A stretch of DNA of 64,000 bases from the NCBI RefSeq assembly GCF_002157835.1, contig NZ_CP020809.1:4340001-4404000 (forward strand). The letters run 5' to 3'. A model generated the notes under the pieces. That model did not search any database. It was given only the letters and a program-made list of their open reading frames with translations, and was not told the DNA's origin. This document shows positions 34,532 to 45,209 of this stretch, piece after piece. The translations under genes were made by a program, and so were the position numbers. The DNA is from Mycobacterium dioxanotrophicus. GTDB lineage: Bacteria; Actinomycetota; Actinomycetes; Mycobacteriales; Mycobacteriaceae. How positions within the stretch are numbered: the first letter of the stretch is position 1; the number at the start of each line of letters is the position of its first letter.

Positions 34532-35589
34532 AATGTGTGGACCAGCTCCACTGCCTCGGTGATGATTCCGGGATCGGTCGCAGGCAACACCCCGTGCCCC
34601 AGATTGAAGACATGTCCGGCGGCGCCCGCGGCGACCGCCTGACGGCCGTCCTCGACCACCCGGCGCACCGCGGCCTCGGCCACGGGCCAGCCGGCCAGCA
34701 GCACCACCGGGTCGAGGTTGCCCTGCAGCGCGGTGCCCGGCTTGACCCGGGCGGCCGCGTCGACGAGCGAGGTGCGCCAGTCCACGCCCACCACCGAAGC
34801 CGTAGCCGGTTCCACCGCCTCGGACATGGCGCCGAGCAGTTCGGCGGTACCCACCCCGAAGTGGGTCATCGGTACCCCGGCTGCCGTCATGGTGGCGAAC
34901 ACCCGGGCACTGTGCGGCAGCACGTAGCTGCGGTAATCGGCCAGCGACAGCGTCCCGGCCCAGGAATCGAACACCTGCAGGGCGTCCACTCCGGCGTCCA
35001 CCTGGGCCTGCAGGAAGGCGATGGTGAGATCGGTCAGCGCCGTCATCAGGGCGTGCCAGGTCTCCGGCTCGCCGAGCATCATGGCCTTGGTGCGATCGTG
35101 ATGGCGGCTGGGCCCGCCCTCCACAAGGTAGGAGGCCAGTGTGAACGGGGCGCCCGCGAACCCGATCAGGGGCACCTCGCCCAGCGCGGACACCAGGAGC
35201 GACACCGCTTCGGTGACCGGCGAGACCTGCTGCGGTTCAAGCGGTTTCAGCGCCTGCACATCGGTGATCGTGCGGATCGGATGCTCGATGACGGGCCCGA
35301 CGTCGGGCACGATGTCCAGACCGACGCCCGACGCCTTGAGCGGCACCACGATGTCGGAGAACAGGATGGCGGCGTCGACCCCGTGCCGCCGGACGGGCTG
35401 CAGGGTGATTTCGCAGACCAGTTCGGGATCGAAGCAGGCTTCCAGCATGCGGTGCTGGGCCCGCAACGCCCGATACTCAGGCAGAGACCGGCCGGCCTGC
35501 CGCATGAACCACACGGGCACTCGGTGCGGGGCGCGGCCACTGGCGGCGGCCAGGTAGGGCGACTCGGGCAGCTCACGGCGGGTATTCAT
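34528..35589 (-). CDS. hemE: Uroporphyrinogen decarboxylase
   Basis: 353 residues, ATG at 35589. The signature [15 protein letters not shown] near residue 25 (with catalytic Arg) and [12 protein letters not shown] and [13 protein letters not shown] motifs are complete. It removes four carboxyls from uroporphyrinogen III. It is the first gene of the hemE-hemY-hemQ operon. Unlike M. tuberculosis, no echA15 gene lies between it and the divergent DUF3000 gene. Confidence 0.95.
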   Translation of the reverse strand: MNTRRELPESPYLAAASGRAPHRVPVWFMRQAGRSLPEYRALRAQHRMLEACFDPELVCEITLQPVRRHGVDAAILFSDIVVPLKASGVGLDIVPDVGPVIEHPIRTITDVQALKPLEPQQVSPVTEAVSLLVSALGEVPLIGFAGAPFTLASYLVEGGPSRHHDRTKAMMLGEPETWHALMTALTDLTIAFLQAQVDAGVDALQVFDSWAGTLSLADYRSYVLPHSARVFATMTAAGVPMTHFGVGTAELLGAMSEAVEPATASVVGVDWRTSLVDAAARVKPGTALQGNLDPVVLLAGWPVAEAAVRRVVEDGRQAVAAGAAGHVFNLGHGVLPATDPGIITEAVELVHTL

Positions 35590-35700
35590 CGGGTCCTATG
35601 GTGCCACGGCGCCGGCCACCGGATGCCCCGCACCGCCACGCGGGCATCAATACGGCGCGCCTGCCCACTGTCCTGGCCTGATGGGCTAGCGTCCAATGAT

Positions 35701-36282
35701 GTGACGTCTGCCGAACCGGCACAGTTTCGGACGGCGGTAGCGGCGATGAATGCCACCACCGTACGCCCGGAAATTGAGCTGGGCCCGATCCGCCCGCCAC
35801 AGCGGCTGGCGCCCTACAGCTATGCGCTGGGCGCCGAGGTCAAGCATCCCGAGACCGCGATCGTCCCGGAGCGATCCGAAGGCGACGCCTTCGGTCGGCT
35901 GATCCTGTTGCACGACCCCGAGGGCGCCGAGGCCTGGGACGGCACCATGCGGCTGGTGGCCTACATCCAGGCCGACCTGGACTCCAGTGAAGCGGTCGAC
36001 CCGCTGCTGCCCGAAGTGGCGTGGAGTTGGCTGGTCGACGCCTTGGACACGCGCGCCGAACACGTCACGGCGCTCGGCGGCACCGTTACCGCCACCACCT
36101 CCGTGCGCTACGGCGACATCTCCGGTCCCCCGCGGGCCCATCAGCTGGAGCTGCGGGCCTCGTGGACGGCCACCAACGTGGAGCTGGGGCCGCACGTGGA
36201 GGCATTCTGTGAAGTCCTCGAGCACGCGGCGGGGTTGCCCCCTGCCGGTGTCACGGACCTGAGTTCCCGCACGCGCGCGTGA
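35701..36282 (+). CDS. DUF3000 family protein (Rv2680 type)
   Basis: 193 residues from GTG 35701. The frame extends far upstream through the antisense of hemE, but only this start fits the family, and TAGCGT lies 9 bp before it. The domain begins FRTAVAAMNATTVRPEI and includes EVAWSWLVDALDTRAE and a conserved RASW. It is an actinobacterial protein of unknown function always found next to RNase D, which starts 1 bp after its stop, so the two are translationally coupled. Confidence 0.85.
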   Translation: MTSAEPAQFRTAVAAMNATTVRPEIELGPIRPPQRLAPYSYALGAEVKHPETAIVPERSEGDAFGRLILLHDPEGAEAWDGTMRLVAYIQADLDSSEAVDPLLPEVAWSWLVDALDTRAEHVTALGGTVTATTSVRYGDISGPPRAHQLELRASWTATNVELGPHVEAFCEVLEHAAGLPPAGVTDLSSRTRA

Positions 36283-36283
36283 G

Positions 36284-37537
36284 ATGACAGACGGGGAATC
36301 AGACCATCCCGAGGCGCCGGCCGAGCCGGAGGCCACTCCGCTGCTCGCGCCCGCAGGCGGCGTACCCGAAGTGTGCGTGAGCGCCCAGGAGATAGCCTCG
36401 GCGGCAACGCTTCTCGCCCACGGCACGGGCCGCTTCGCCATCGACGCCGAACGGGCCTCGGGGTTCCGCTACTCCAACCGGGCTTACCTGGTGCAGATCC
36501 GGCGCGCCGGGGCGGGCACTGTGCTGATCGATCCGGTGAACCACGGAGGTTCGCCGATCGACGCGCTGGCCCCTGTGGCGCACACGCTGGAATCCGACGA
36601 GTGGGTGTTGCATGCCGCCGACCAGGATCTGCCGTGCCTGGCCGAGATCGGGTTGCGCCCGGCCCGGCTCTATGACACCGAACTGGCCGGCCGGCTCGCC
36701 GGGTTCGAACGGGTCAATCTGGCCGCCATGGTGCAGCGGCTTCTCGGCCTGCAGTTGATGAAGGGCCACGGCGCCGCGGACTGGTCCAAGCGGCCACTGC
36801 CCGGCGACTGGCTCAACTACGCCGCACTCGATGTCGAGGTGCTGTTGGAGCTGCGCGACGCGATCGCCGAGGTTCTCGAAGAGCAGGGCAAAACCGACTG
36901 GGCCACACAGGAATTCGAATTTCTGCGGACCTACGTCGCGCAGCCCACCCGACGCGACCGGTGGCGGCGCACCTCAGGCATCCACAAGGTCCGCAATCCT
37001 CGCGCGCTGGCCGCCGTGCGCGAACTGTGGACCACCCGCGACAACATCGCTCGCAGCCGCGACATCGCGCCGGGCCGCATCCTGCCCGACTCGGCGATCG
37101 TCAACGCCGCCACGGCCGATCCGAAGACCGTCGACGAGTTGACCGCGCTGCCCATCTTCGGCGGATCCAAGCAACGGCGGACCGCGCAGGTCTGGCTCGA
37201 CGCCCTGGAGCGTGCCCGGCAGAATCCCGATCCACCGTCGGCGACCGAAGCCCAGAACGGCCCGCCACCGGCGGCCCGTTGGAGCAGGCGCAAACCCGAG
37301 GCCGCGGCCCGGCTGGAGGCCGCCCGGGCGGGCCTGACGGACCTGTCCGCACGGGTGTCGGTACCCGCCGAGAACCTCATCACCCCCGAGGTGGTGCGCC
37401 GGTTGTGCTGGGATTGGCAGCCGGTGTCCGACGTCGCGACTGCGGTCGAGGAGTTCCTGGTCGAGGCCCAGGTTCGGCCCTGGCAACGCGAGCTGACGGT
37501 GCCGATCCTGACTGCGGCGCTGTCCACCGAAACCTGA
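36284..37537 (+). CDS. rnd: Ribonuclease D-like 3'-5' exoribonuclease with HRDC domains
   Basis: 417 residues, ATG 36284. DEDDy motifs are visible: FAIDAERASGFRYS (D-x-E), LHAADQDLPCL (Asp), and NYAALDVEVLLEL (Tyr and Asp), all in residues ~45-190. A first HRDC domain follows at ~220-300 (NPRALAAVRELWTTRDNIAR) and a second degenerate one to the end. It trims tRNA and other stable RNA 3' ends. Equivalent to Rv2681. Confidence 0.9.
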   Translation: MTDGESDHPEAPAEPEATPLLAPAGGVPEVCVSAQEIASAATLLAHGTGRFAIDAERASGFRYSNRAYLVQIRRAGAGTVLIDPVNHGGSPIDALAPVAHTLESDEWVLHAADQDLPCLAEIGLRPARLYDTELAGRLAGFERVNLAAMVQRLLGLQLMKGHGAADWSKRPLPGDWLNYAALDVEVLLELRDAIAEVLEEQGKTDWATQEFEFLRTYVAQPTRRDRWRRTSGIHKVRNPRALAAVRELWTTRDNIARSRDIAPGRILPDSAIVNAATADPKTVDELTALPIFGGSKQRRTAQVWLDALERARQNPDPPSATEAQNGPPPAARWSRRKPEAAARLEAARAGLTDLSARVSVPAENLITPEVVRRLCWDWQPVSDVATAVEEFLVEAQVRPWQRELTVPILTAALSTET

Positions 37538-37541
37538 GGCG

Positions 37542-38453
37542 TCAGCTGCTCACCGAGTCGATGTGCGCCAGGAAATGGGTGAGCACGGCGTCGGGAGCCT
37601 CGATCTGCGGCCAGTGCGCGATGTCGTCGGGCAGCATCACCACGTCCGGATCCGGGATCACCTCCAGATAGCGTTTGGCCATGTGCCGTCCGGAGTTGGG
37701 GTCCGAGGGCCCGTCGATGAGCCGCATCGACACGGCGGTTTCACGCATGGCCCGCACCCACCGGTTGCGGTGCGTGTAGCGATCGTTGACGAAACGACCG
37801 ACCTTGTGCAGCACCCGCTTTCCGTCGTTGTACTCGAGAATTTGATGGAATTTCGCCATCAGTTGCGGTGACGGTTTGGTGTTGACGCCGAACATCTCGT
37901 TGATGGTGGGCTCCACCAGCCGACGCGAAAACGGGCTGCCCTGCAACGGACTCATGATGTCGCCCAACGGTGTTCGCGACATCAGCTTCTGCATCAGCCG
38001 AGGCGTGTAGGCCTCGTTGAACAACCCGCCGTTGAGCCAGGTGATCGATTCGATGCGCAGCGACCCGTAGGCCTGTCCCCCGAACTCGTGGCGGGCCAAC
38101 AGTTCCTGGCCCACCGAATCGCCCAGGTCGTGTGCCAGGATGTGCGCCGAGGTGACGCCGAGCTTCGCCAGCAGCGCCTCGTGCATGTCGGCGTGATCGG
38201 TCACCGCGTAGCCGTAGGCGAACGGTTTGGCCGAGAAGCCCATGCCGATCATGTCGGGGGCGATGACGGTGAACCGCTCGGCCAGCGTGGGCCAGATCAG
38301 CGACCAATCCCACGAGTTGAACGGATATCCGTGAATCAGCAGCAGATTCGGCCCGTCATCCAGCGGACGCCCGCCGACCCGGTAGAAGATGTCGAATCCG
38401 AGATAGTCGAAAAACTCCCCGCCGGCTTTCCAGCGCTCCAGTTCGGCATCCAT
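37542..38453 (-). CDS. Alpha/beta hydrolase, epoxide hydrolase/haloalkane dehalogenase-like
   Basis: 303 residues, ATG at 38453. The oxyanion motif is LLIHGYPFNSWDW and the nucleophile is the Asp of AHDLGDSVG, as in epoxide hydrolases and dehalogenases, not a Ser. The C-terminal base is probably the His of DDIAHWPQIE. Halide-binding Trp after the nucleophile is absent (HDL), so epoxide or ester hydrolysis is likelier than dehalogenation. It resembles the MEST/PEG1-like group. Inserted between rnd and dxs relative to M. tuberculosis. Confidence 0.8.
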   Translation of the reverse strand: MDAELERWKAGGEFFDYLGFDIFYRVGGRPLDDGPNLLLIHGYPFNSWDWSLIWPTLAERFTVIAPDMIGMGFSAKPFAYGYAVTDHADMHEALLAKLGVTSAHILAHDLGDSVGQELLARHEFGGQAYGSLRIESITWLNGGLFNEAYTPRLMQKLMSRTPLGDIMSPLQGSPFSRRLVEPTINEMFGVNTKPSPQLMAKFHQILEYNDGKRVLHKVGRFVNDRYTHRNRWVRAMRETAVSMRLIDGPSDPNSGRHMAKRYLEVIPDPDVVMLPDDIAHWPQIEAPDAVLTHFLAHIDSVSS

Positions 38454-38482
38454 GAGGCGAGGCTAGCGGGAAACCGAACTCG

Positions 38483-40396
38483 TCAGTCGACCTGCTCGGA
38501 CACTTCGCGTTCGCCCGCGAGCGCACCGATGGCCGCCACCCACCCGGTGATCTGCCGCGCGACGTGCTGATCGGTCAGTCCGACCTCGGAGAGCACCTCG
38601 CCGCGCGACGCGTGTGGCAGGAATTCCTGCGGCACCGCCACATCGCGGCATGGCACGTCGATCTCGTTGTGCCGCAACGCAGCCGACACAGACGACCCGA
38701 TGCCGCCGTGCACCCCGTTGTCCTCGACGGTGACCACCAACTTGTGCGCGCGGGCCAGATCGCTCAGCGCCTCCGGAACCGGCAGCACCCACCGGGGGTC
38801 CACCACGGTCACGCCGATGCCCTGGTTGCGTAGCCGCTCGGCCACCGCGAGCGCCATCAGCGCGAACGACCCCACCGCCACCAGCAGTACGTCGTCGGTG
38901 AGGCCCGGGGCCGGGACCGCAAGCACATCGACACCATCGCGCCGCTCGATTGCCGGGATGCCTTCGCCGACATCGCCTTTGGGAAATCTGATGGCGGTGG
39001 GGCCGTCGCTGACGGCCAGCGCCTCGGCGAGTTGCTCACGCAGCCGCGGCTCGTCGCGGGGGGCGGCCACCCGGATGCCGGGCACGATGCCGAGGATCGA
39101 CAGGTCCCACATGCCGTTGTGGCTGGGGCCGTCGGGTCCCGTCACACCAGCGCGGTCCAGCACCAGGGTCACGGGCAGCTTGTGCAGCGCGACGTCCATC
39201 AGCAGTTGGTCGAACGCGCGGTTGAGGAAGGTCGAGTAGATCGCCACCACCGGATGCAGGCCGCCCATCGCCATACCGGCGGCCGAGGTCATCGCGTGCT
39301 GTTCGGCGATACCCACATCGAAGAAGCGGTCCGGGTAGCGCTCACGGAACGCGCTCAGGCCCGTCGGCCCCGGCATCGCCGCCGTGATCGCCACGATGTC
39401 GCGGCGCTTGGCGGCGATCTTGATCAGTTCCTCGGAGAACACCGAGGTCCAGCCCAGCCCGGAGGCCTTGGTGGCCAGCCCGGTCTCGGGGTCGATCACG
39501 CCGCACGAGTGCATTTGCTCGGCCTCATCGTTCTCGGCCGGTGGATAGCCCATGCCCTTGCGGGTGACCACGTGCACGATCACCGGGGCGTTGAAGCCGC
39601 GAGCATGCCGCAGGGCGTTCTCCACGGCGTGCTCGTCGTGGCCGTCGATGGGGCCGACGTACTTCAGGCCCAGATCGGTGAACATCACCTGCGGGGAGAT
39701 CGCGTCCTTGATCCCGGCCTTGATGCTGTGCATGCACTGGTAGCAGAACTCGCCGACGACCGGAAGGCCCCGGACGGCCTTGCGGCCCTCCTCCAGGATC
39801 CGCTCGTAACCCGGCTGCAGCCGCAGCCCGGCCAGGTGATCGGCGAAGCCACCGATGGTCGGCGCGTAGCTGCGGCCGTTGTCGTTGACGACGATGACCA
39901 CAGGGCGCCCGGCGGTGGCGATGTTGTTCAGCGCCTCCCAGCACATACCGCCGGTGAGCGCGCCGTCGCCGACGACGGCCACGACGTGGCGGTTGCGGTG
40001 CCCGTTGAGCTCGAAGGCCTTGGCCAGCCCGTCCGCGTAGGACAGCGCCGAGCTGGCATGGCTGGACTCGACCCAGTCGTGCTCACTCTCACTGCGGGCG
40101 GGGTAGCCGGACAGGCCGCCTTTCATTCGCAGCGAGTCGAAATCCTGGCTGCGCCCGGTCAGCATCTTGTGTACATAGGCCTGGTGGCCGGTGTCGAAGA
40201 TGATGGGGTCGTGTGGCGAGTCGAACACCCGGTGCAGCGCCAGCGTCAGTTCGACCACACCCAGGTTGGGGCCGAGATGCCCACCGGTTGCAGCGACCTT
40301 GTGGATCAGGAATTGCCGGATCTCCTGCGCCAGGTCACTTAGCTGCGACTGCGACAGGTGCTGCAGATCAGCGGGACCGCGGACCTGTTCAAGCAT
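38483..40396 (-). CDS. dxs: 1-Deoxy-D-xylulose-5-phosphate synthase
   Basis: 637 residues, ATG at 40396. Thiamine diphosphate motif [16 protein letters not shown], the N-terminal [16 protein letters not shown], and the transketolase pyrimidine and C-terminal domains are all present at full family length. It condenses pyruvate and glyceraldehyde 3-phosphate to open the non-mevalonate isoprenoid pathway. Equivalent to dxs1 (Rv2682c). The nhaA gene lies 27 bp upstream on the same strand. Confidence 0.96.
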   Translation of the reverse strand: MLEQVRGPADLQHLSQSQLSDLAQEIRQFLIHKVAATGGHLGPNLGVVELTLALHRVFDSPHDPIIFDTGHQAYVHKMLTGRSQDFDSLRMKGGLSGYPARSESEHDWVESSHASSALSYADGLAKAFELNGHRNRHVVAVVGDGALTGGMCWEALNNIATAGRPVVIVVNDNGRSYAPTIGGFADHLAGLRLQPGYERILEEGRKAVRGLPVVGEFCYQCMHSIKAGIKDAISPQVMFTDLGLKYVGPIDGHDEHAVENALRHARGFNAPVIVHVVTRKGMGYPPAENDEAEQMHSCGVIDPETGLATKASGLGWTSVFSEELIKIAAKRRDIVAITAAMPGPTGLSAFRERYPDRFFDVGIAEQHAMTSAAGMAMGGLHPVVAIYSTFLNRAFDQLLMDVALHKLPVTLVLDRAGVTGPDGPSHNGMWDLSILGIVPGIRVAAPRDEPRLREQLAEALAVSDGPTAIRFPKGDVGEGIPAIERRDGVDVLAVPAPGLTDDVLLVAVGSFALMALAVAERLRNQGIGVTVVDPRWVLPVPEALSDLARAHKLVVTVEDNGVHGGIGSSVSAALRHNEIDVPCRDVAVPQEFLPHASRGEVLSEVGLTDQHVARQITGWVAAIGALAGEREVSEQVD

Positions 40397-40423
40397 TCGT
40401 TTAGTGTACGCACGGAATCTGGG

Positions 40424-41719
40424 CTATCCCTCGCGCGGCGAGTAGATGTCGGGCACACCATCGTGGTCTGTGTCGGCGGTCTCAATCCGGGCAATTCGAC
40501 GGTATGCCGCGTTACGGGCCGCCAACACCCCGGCGGCCAGCAGACCTGCGATAACCGATCCCAACAGCACCGCGATCTTGACGTCGTCGTCGGCGACGCT
40601 GCTGTGGCCGAACGCCAGTTCACCGATGAGCAGCGACACGGTGAAGCCGATTCCTGCGAGCAACGCCACACCGAGAACGTCCCGCCACGCGAGGCCTTCG
40701 TCGAGGCTGGCATGGGTGAACCGAGCCAGGAGATAGGTGGTGCCCAGCACTCCGATGGGTTTGCCGAGCACCAACCCCGCGATGACGCCCAGTGTCACCG
40801 GATGTGACAGCGCCTCGCCCAGACCGGACCATCCACCGACTGTCACGCCCGCGGCGAAGAACGCGAACACCGGTACCGCGAACCCCGCCGACACCGGCCG
40901 CATGGTGTGTTCGAACTGTTCGGCGGCCGCGTGGCGGCCCAAAACCGGGACGGTGAATCCGAGCAGCACCCCGGCCACGGTCGCGTGCACCCCGCTGGCG
41001 TGCACCAGCATCCAGGCCGCCAGCGCCAACGGCAGCAGGATCCACCACCGCCGCACACCGCGCTGCACTGCCAGCGCGAACAGACCGATGGGGATCAGCG
41101 CCGCCAGCAACGGACCCGGTGCCAGGTGGTCGGTGTAGAAGACCGCGATGACGATGATGGCCAGCAGATCGTCGACCACCGCCAGGGTCAGCAAGAAGAT
41201 CCGCAGCGCCGAGGGCAGGTGACTCGACAGCACGGCCAGCACGGCCAACGCGAACGCGATGTCGGTGGCGATGGGAACCGCCCAGCCGCCGAGGTTCTCG
41301 CCATGCCCGGTGCTCAGGTTGATCGCGACGAAGATCACCGCGGGCACGACCATGCCGCCGACAGCGGCGGCGATCGGCAGCGCGGCGCGGGCCGGGTCAC
41401 GTAGGTCGCCTGCGACGAACTCGCGTTTGAGTTCCACCCCGACGACGAAGAAGAAGATCGCCAGCAGGCCGTCAGCCGCCCACGCGGACACGCTCAGGTT
41501 CAGGTGCAGGGATTGCGGCCCGATCATCACCGCCGACAACCGGTGGTAGCCCTGCGACCACGGTGAGTTGGCCCAGACCAGCGCGGCTCCCGCGGCGACG
41601 AGCAGCAGGATGCCGCCGACGGTCTCCTTGCGCAGGATCTCCGAGATCCGGCGGGCCTCGGCCCATGACCCGCTACGGGTCAGCAGCCGGCGACCGGTTC
41701 CTTCACGTCCACTGTTCAT
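40424..41719 (-). CDS. nhaA: Na+/H+ antiporter NhaA
   Basis: 431 residues from ATG 41719, which has GGAG 8 bp upstream; an ATG at 41743 lacks one. About eleven to twelve membrane helices. The essential Asp pair is in [17 protein letters not shown] (E. coli Asp163/164), and the N-terminal [11 protein letters not shown] segment is typical. It exports Na+ for H+ at alkaline pH. M. tuberculosis lacks it at this locus. Its 27-bp spacing to dxs suggests co-transcription. Confidence 0.93.
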   Translation of the reverse strand: MNSGREGTGRRLLTRSGSWAEARRISEILRKETVGGILLLVAAGAALVWANSPWSQGYHRLSAVMIGPQSLHLNLSVSAWAADGLLAIFFFVVGVELKREFVAGDLRDPARAALPIAAAVGGMVVPAVIFVAINLSTGHGENLGGWAVPIATDIAFALAVLAVLSSHLPSALRIFLLTLAVVDDLLAIIVIAVFYTDHLAPGPLLAALIPIGLFALAVQRGVRRWWILLPLALAAWMLVHASGVHATVAGVLLGFTVPVLGRHAAAEQFEHTMRPVSAGFAVPVFAFFAAGVTVGGWSGLGEALSHPVTLGVIAGLVLGKPIGVLGTTYLLARFTHASLDEGLAWRDVLGVALLAGIGFTVSLLIGELAFGHSSVADDDVKIAVLLGSVIAGLLAAGVLAARNAAYRRIARIETADTDHDGVPDIYSPREG

Positions 41720-41845
41720 AGGGCAGGCTCCATTGGTCAGCATCAACTAGCGCCGACCAGGCTTCCCGGCACACCGTCGTTCAAAGTTAGCAGCAAGCCT
41801 GCCTTTTGACGTACCGCAGCGCACTGGCGTCGTATGGTGCTGTGC

Positions 41846-42289
41846 GTGCGCGCCGAGGACATCGCTGAGGAATTTCCAGTTGTTCCCGCGGACGCTGACG
41901 CCTTGGACGCCGCGCGCATGCTGGCCCAGCACCGGCTGCCGGGAATCGTGGTCACCGATCCCGAAGGGCTTCCCTACGCGGTGCTGCCCGCCTCGGAGGT
42001 CGTGCGGTTCATCATCCCGCAGTACGTGCAGGACGACCCGGCACTGGCCGGGGTCCTCGACGAGTCCATGGCGGACCGTATCGCGGAGAAGCTGCACGGC
42101 AAGACTGTCCGCGAGGTGCTGCCCAAACATCTTCTCGACGTGCCGTCGGCACGCGCGGACGACACCATCATCGAGGTGGCCGCACTGATGGCGCGGCTGC
42201 GCAGCCCACTGGTCGCGGTACTCAAAGACGGAAAACTGCACGGGGTCATCACGGCGTCCCGCCTGCTCGAAGCCGCTCTGAGGCGCTGA
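41846..42289 (+). CDS. CBS-domain pair protein (Rv2683 type)
   Basis: 147 residues from GTG 41846. TATGGT (41833-41838) 8 bp upstream supports a leaderless start rather than the ATG at 41834, which lies inside that -10. Two CBS motifs are seen: [19 protein letters not shown] with [10 protein letters not shown], and [19 protein letters not shown] with [13 protein letters not shown]. It probably binds an adenine nucleotide and regulates the ArsB-family transporter, which begins 5 bp after its stop. Confidence 0.82.
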   Translation: MRAEDIAEEFPVVPADADALDAARMLAQHRLPGIVVTDPEGLPYAVLPASEVVRFIIPQYVQDDPALAGVLDESMADRIAEKLHGKTVREVLPKHLLDVPSARADDTIIEVAALMARLRSPLVAVLKDGKLHGVITASRLLEAALRR

Positions 42290-42294
42290 ACCCT

Positions 42295-43584
42295 ATGGCG
42301 CTGCTGGCAATCGGCGTTTTCGTCCTCGCCTACGCGCTGATCGCCAGCGACCGGATCAACAAGACGACGGTTGCCCTCGGCGGTGCGGCGATTGTGCTCG
42401 CCTGCGGAGTCGTGGAATCCCAGGACGCATTCTTCTCCCGCGAGACCGGTATCGACTGGGACGTCATTTTTCTGCTGTTCGGCATGATGGTCATCGTCAG
42501 TGTGCTGCGCCAGACCGGCGTGTTCGAATACGTGGCGATCTGGGCTGCCAAGCGCGCCAAAGGTTCTCCGCTACGGATCATGATCCTGCTGGTGTTGGTG
42601 ACCGCCGCGGCGTCAGCACTGCTGGACAACGTGACGACGGTGCTGCTGATCGCGCCGGTCACGCTGCTGGTCTGCGACCGGTTGGCGATCAAGGCAGTTC
42701 CGTTCCTGATGGCCGAGGTGTTCGCCTCCAACATCGGCGGCACGGCGACGCTCGTCGGTGACCCGCCGAACATCATCATCGGTAGCCGCGGGGGTTTGAG
42801 CTTCAACGATTTCCTGGTGCATCTGACGCCGATCGTGATCATCGTCGTCGCGGCGTTCATCGCCCTGCTTCCCCGGCTGTTCCCGGGATCGTTCGACGTC
42901 GACCCCGACCGGGTGGCCGACGTGATGGCATTGCAAGAAGCCGAGGCGATTCGCGATTCACGCCTGCTGGTCAAATGTGGTGTTGTCCTCGGGTTGGTGT
43001 TCGCCGCGTTCATCCTGCATTCCGTGATTCACGTCGCGCCGTCGGTGGTGGCGCTCATCGGCGCGGGCGTCCTGGTGGTGATCTCCGGGCTGGACCGGTC
43101 TGACTATCTCTCGGGCGTGGAGTGGGAGACGCTGTTGTTCTTCGCCGGCCTGTTCGTGATGATCGGCGCGCTGGTCAAGACGGGTACCGTCGACGCCTTG
43201 GCGCGGGCCGCGACGCAGGCCACGGGCGGTAACGCACTGCTCACCGTGATGCTCATTCTCGGTGTGTCGGCGCCGGTATCCGGTGTCATCGACAACATCC
43301 CCTACGTCGCCACCATGGCACCCATCGTTTCCGAACTCGTCGCGTCGATGCCCGACATGGCGCATCCGGACGCATTGTGGTGGGCGTTGGCATTGGGTGC
43401 GGATTTCGGCGGCAACCTCACGGCGATCGGCGCCAGCGCCAACGTCGTGATGCTCGGAATCGCCAGCCGCGCAGGCACTCCGATCTCATTCTGGGAATTC
43501 ACCCGCAAGGGCGTCGTAGTGACCGTGATTTCGGTTGGCCTGTCGGGCCTGTACATGTGGCTGCGCTACTTCGTATTCGGGTGA
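42295..43584 (+). CDS. ArsB/NhaD-type (SLC13) permease
   Basis: 429 residues, ATG 42295. About eleven helices with two ion-transporter repeats, each with a hairpin: [17 protein letters not shown] with [16 protein letters not shown], and [16 protein letters not shown] with [17 protein letters not shown]. tuberculosis has two such genes here, arsA and arsB1 (Rv2684/85), and only one is present in this window. The name ArsB is by homology. Arsenite, Na+ or anion transport cannot be told apart by sequence alone. Confidence 0.87.
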   Translation: MALLAIGVFVLAYALIASDRINKTTVALGGAAIVLACGVVESQDAFFSRETGIDWDVIFLLFGMMVIVSVLRQTGVFEYVAIWAAKRAKGSPLRIMILLVLVTAAASALLDNVTTVLLIAPVTLLVCDRLAIKAVPFLMAEVFASNIGGTATLVGDPPNIIIGSRGGLSFNDFLVHLTPIVIIVVAAFIALLPRLFPGSFDVDPDRVADVMALQEAEAIRDSRLLVKCGVVLGLVFAAFILHSVIHVAPSVVALIGAGVLVVISGLDRSDYLSGVEWETLLFFAGLFVMIGALVKTGTVDALARAATQATGGNALLTVMLILGVSAPVSGVIDNIPYVATMAPIVSELVASMPDMAHPDALWWALALGADFGGNLTAIGASANVVMLGIASRAGTPISFWEFTRKGVVVTVISVGLSGLYMWLRYFVFG

Positions 43585-43586
43585 CG

Positions 43587-43955
43587 TCACGAGTTCTTGG
43601 CGAGGAACCTCCGGAACAGCGGCCACGCGAGTGCACCGTTGTAGGCGACTCCGGCGAGCACATAGGGCCACCAGAGGCCGTGGGCGCTGGCCACCCAGAA
43701 CGCCTTGGCTGCCCAGAACGGCGGCAGCACGCCGAACAGCAATCCCCAGTCGGAGTCGATGAACCACGGCAGGCAGGGCAGGCCCGCGATCAGCATGCCG
43801 AGACCCCGCACGGCGGCCAGGCCCTGAATCTTGTTCCCGGCCATGGCCAGGATCAGCAGCAACGTGACGACTGCCGACATGCCCGCCAGCAGGCCGATCG
43901 ATCGGTCCGACTGATTTTCCCGCGAACAGACACGCAGGTCCGCGACACGCCGCAA
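43587..43955 (-). pseudogene. C-terminal remnant of an ABC-2 permease (Rv2686c/87c fluoroquinolone-exporter type)
   Basis: Only ~100 residues of membrane protein remain: three hydrophobic segments with NKIQGLAAVRGLGML, GLPCLPWFI, VLPPFWAAKAFWVA and a final FRRF, which match the C-terminal third of ABC-2 permeases of the fluoroquinolone-export type. The ~20 residues before that look random and the frame starts with TTG without an RBS. In M. tuberculosis Rv2686c-Rv2688c (two permeases and an ATPase) lie between arsB1 and Rv2689c. Here the ATPase and the other permease are gone, leaving this stump. It might be expressed as a small orphan membrane protein. Confidence 0.55.
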
Positions 43956-43985
43956 TTCCGGTACCCCAGTGACTGCTCGGCAAGG

Positions 43986-45209
43986 TCAGCGCGTCAGGAC
44001 GGCCACACATTCGACATGGTGGGTGAGCGGGAACGAGTCGAACACCCGGATCTCATCCACCACATAGCCATGATTCCGATACAGACCGACGTCGCGGGCG
44101 AACGATGCTGCCTCACAACCGATATGGATGACGCGTGGCACTTCGGCGGCCGCCACCTGATCGATCACCTCGCGGCCGGCACCCGTACGCGGCGGGTCGA
44201 GCACTGCCACGTCGGCGCGGGTTCGCTGCACCGACAGCGTGCGCCGCACCGAGTCGGTGACCACCGACACCCAGGGCAGGTCGGCCAGCGCGGCCCGGGC
44301 CGACCGCGACGAACCGCGCGAGGTGTCCACGGTGACGACGTGCCCACTCTCCCCCACCTGTTCGGCCAGGGCGGCCGCGAAAACCCCTGCGCCGCCGTAC
44401 AGATCCCACGCCGTCATACCGGGTTGCAGCTGCGCCCAGCCGGCCACCAGCTCGCTGTAGAGCGCCGATGCGTCACGATGGGCCTGCCAAAACGCCGTCA
44501 CCGGCACCCGCCACACCCGGTCTCCGACACGCTGTGTGGCTTCGTAGTCGCCTTCGATCACCCGGGTGGTGTGCTTGCGCCCCTCCTTGGCCTTGGCGGC
44601 CCTGGGATGCTCAGCAGTGCCGCGTGAGGCGACCACATGACGGACACCATCGGAATCGAGTGCCACGTGCAGTTGCGACCCTGTGGGCCACCGCGATCCG
44701 GCCAGACCGTCGAGCAGCCCGTCCTGCAACTGCGCACAGTTCAGTTCGGTCACCAACTCCGTGCTGTGGTAGCGGTGGAATCCGACAGTGCCGTCGGCCG
44801 CGGTATCCAGCCGCACCCTGGTCCGCCAGCCGGTGGCACCGACAGTTCCGACAGGCTCGGCCATGGCATCCGACTCATCACGCCAGTCGAATCCTCCGAG
44901 CCGTGACAACTGGTTGGCCACCACGGCACCCTTGAGCCGCCGGGCCGCATCAGGTTCGGCGAAGGCCAGGTCGCAGCAGCCCGCGCCGTCCACGCCGGCA
45001 ATCTCGCACAGCGAGTCGACCCGGTCGGGTGAGGCTTCGATGATGTCGAAAGCCTCTGCATGCCAATAGGATCCGCGCTCGTCGGTGATTCGCGCCCGCA
45101 CCGTCTCTCCGGGCAGCGCATACCGCACGAAGATCACCCGGCCGTCGTGGCGGGCCACGCAGCTGCCGCCGTTGGCCGCCGGACCAGTGGTCAGGGTCAG
45201 CTCGGTCAC
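43986..45209 (-). CDS. TrmA/RlmCD-type RNA 5-methyluridine methyltransferase (Rv2689c type)
   Basis: 407 residues from GTG 45209, which overlaps the upstream stop as GTGA; the frame goes further back but only inside the permease. A TRAM domain (~1-55) is followed by a Cys-rich [4Fe-4S] region (LCEIAGVDGAGCCDL), the SAM site WDLYGGAGVFAAALA, LDPPRTGAG, and a catalytic Cys in IHIGCEAASFARDV. All residues of the RumA/TrmA family are there. It methylates uridine at C5 in tRNA or 23S rRNA. Confidence 0.9.
   Translation of the reverse strand: MTELTLTTGPAANGGSCVARHDGRVIFVRYALPGETVRARITDERGSYWHAEAFDIIEASPDRVDSLCEIAGVDGAGCCDLAFAEPDAARRLKGAVVANQLSRLGGFDWRDESDAMAEPVGTVGATGWRTRVRLDTAADGTVGFHRYHSTELVTELNCAQLQDGLLDGLAGSRWPTGSQLHVALDSDGVRHVVASRGTAEHPRAAKAKEGRKHTTRVIEGDYEATQRVGDRVWRVPVTAFWQAHRDASALYSELVAGWAQLQPGMTAWDLYGGAGVFAAALAEQVGESGHVVTVDTSRGSSRSARAALADLPWVSVVTDSVRRTLSVQRTRADVAVLDPPRTGAGREVIDQVAAAEVPRVIHIGCEAASFARDVGLYRNHGYVVDEIRVFDSFPLTHHVECVAVLTR

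Noticed and set aside
34477..35700. 601-codon frame continuing upstream of the DUF3000 gene
   Set aside because: This part is the antisense of hemE. Only the portion from GTG 35701 matches the DUF3000 family and has a -10 box.
39032..40342. 436-codon plus-strand frame
   Set aside because: Antisense shadow of dxs with no family features; long frames like this are common in high-GC DNA.
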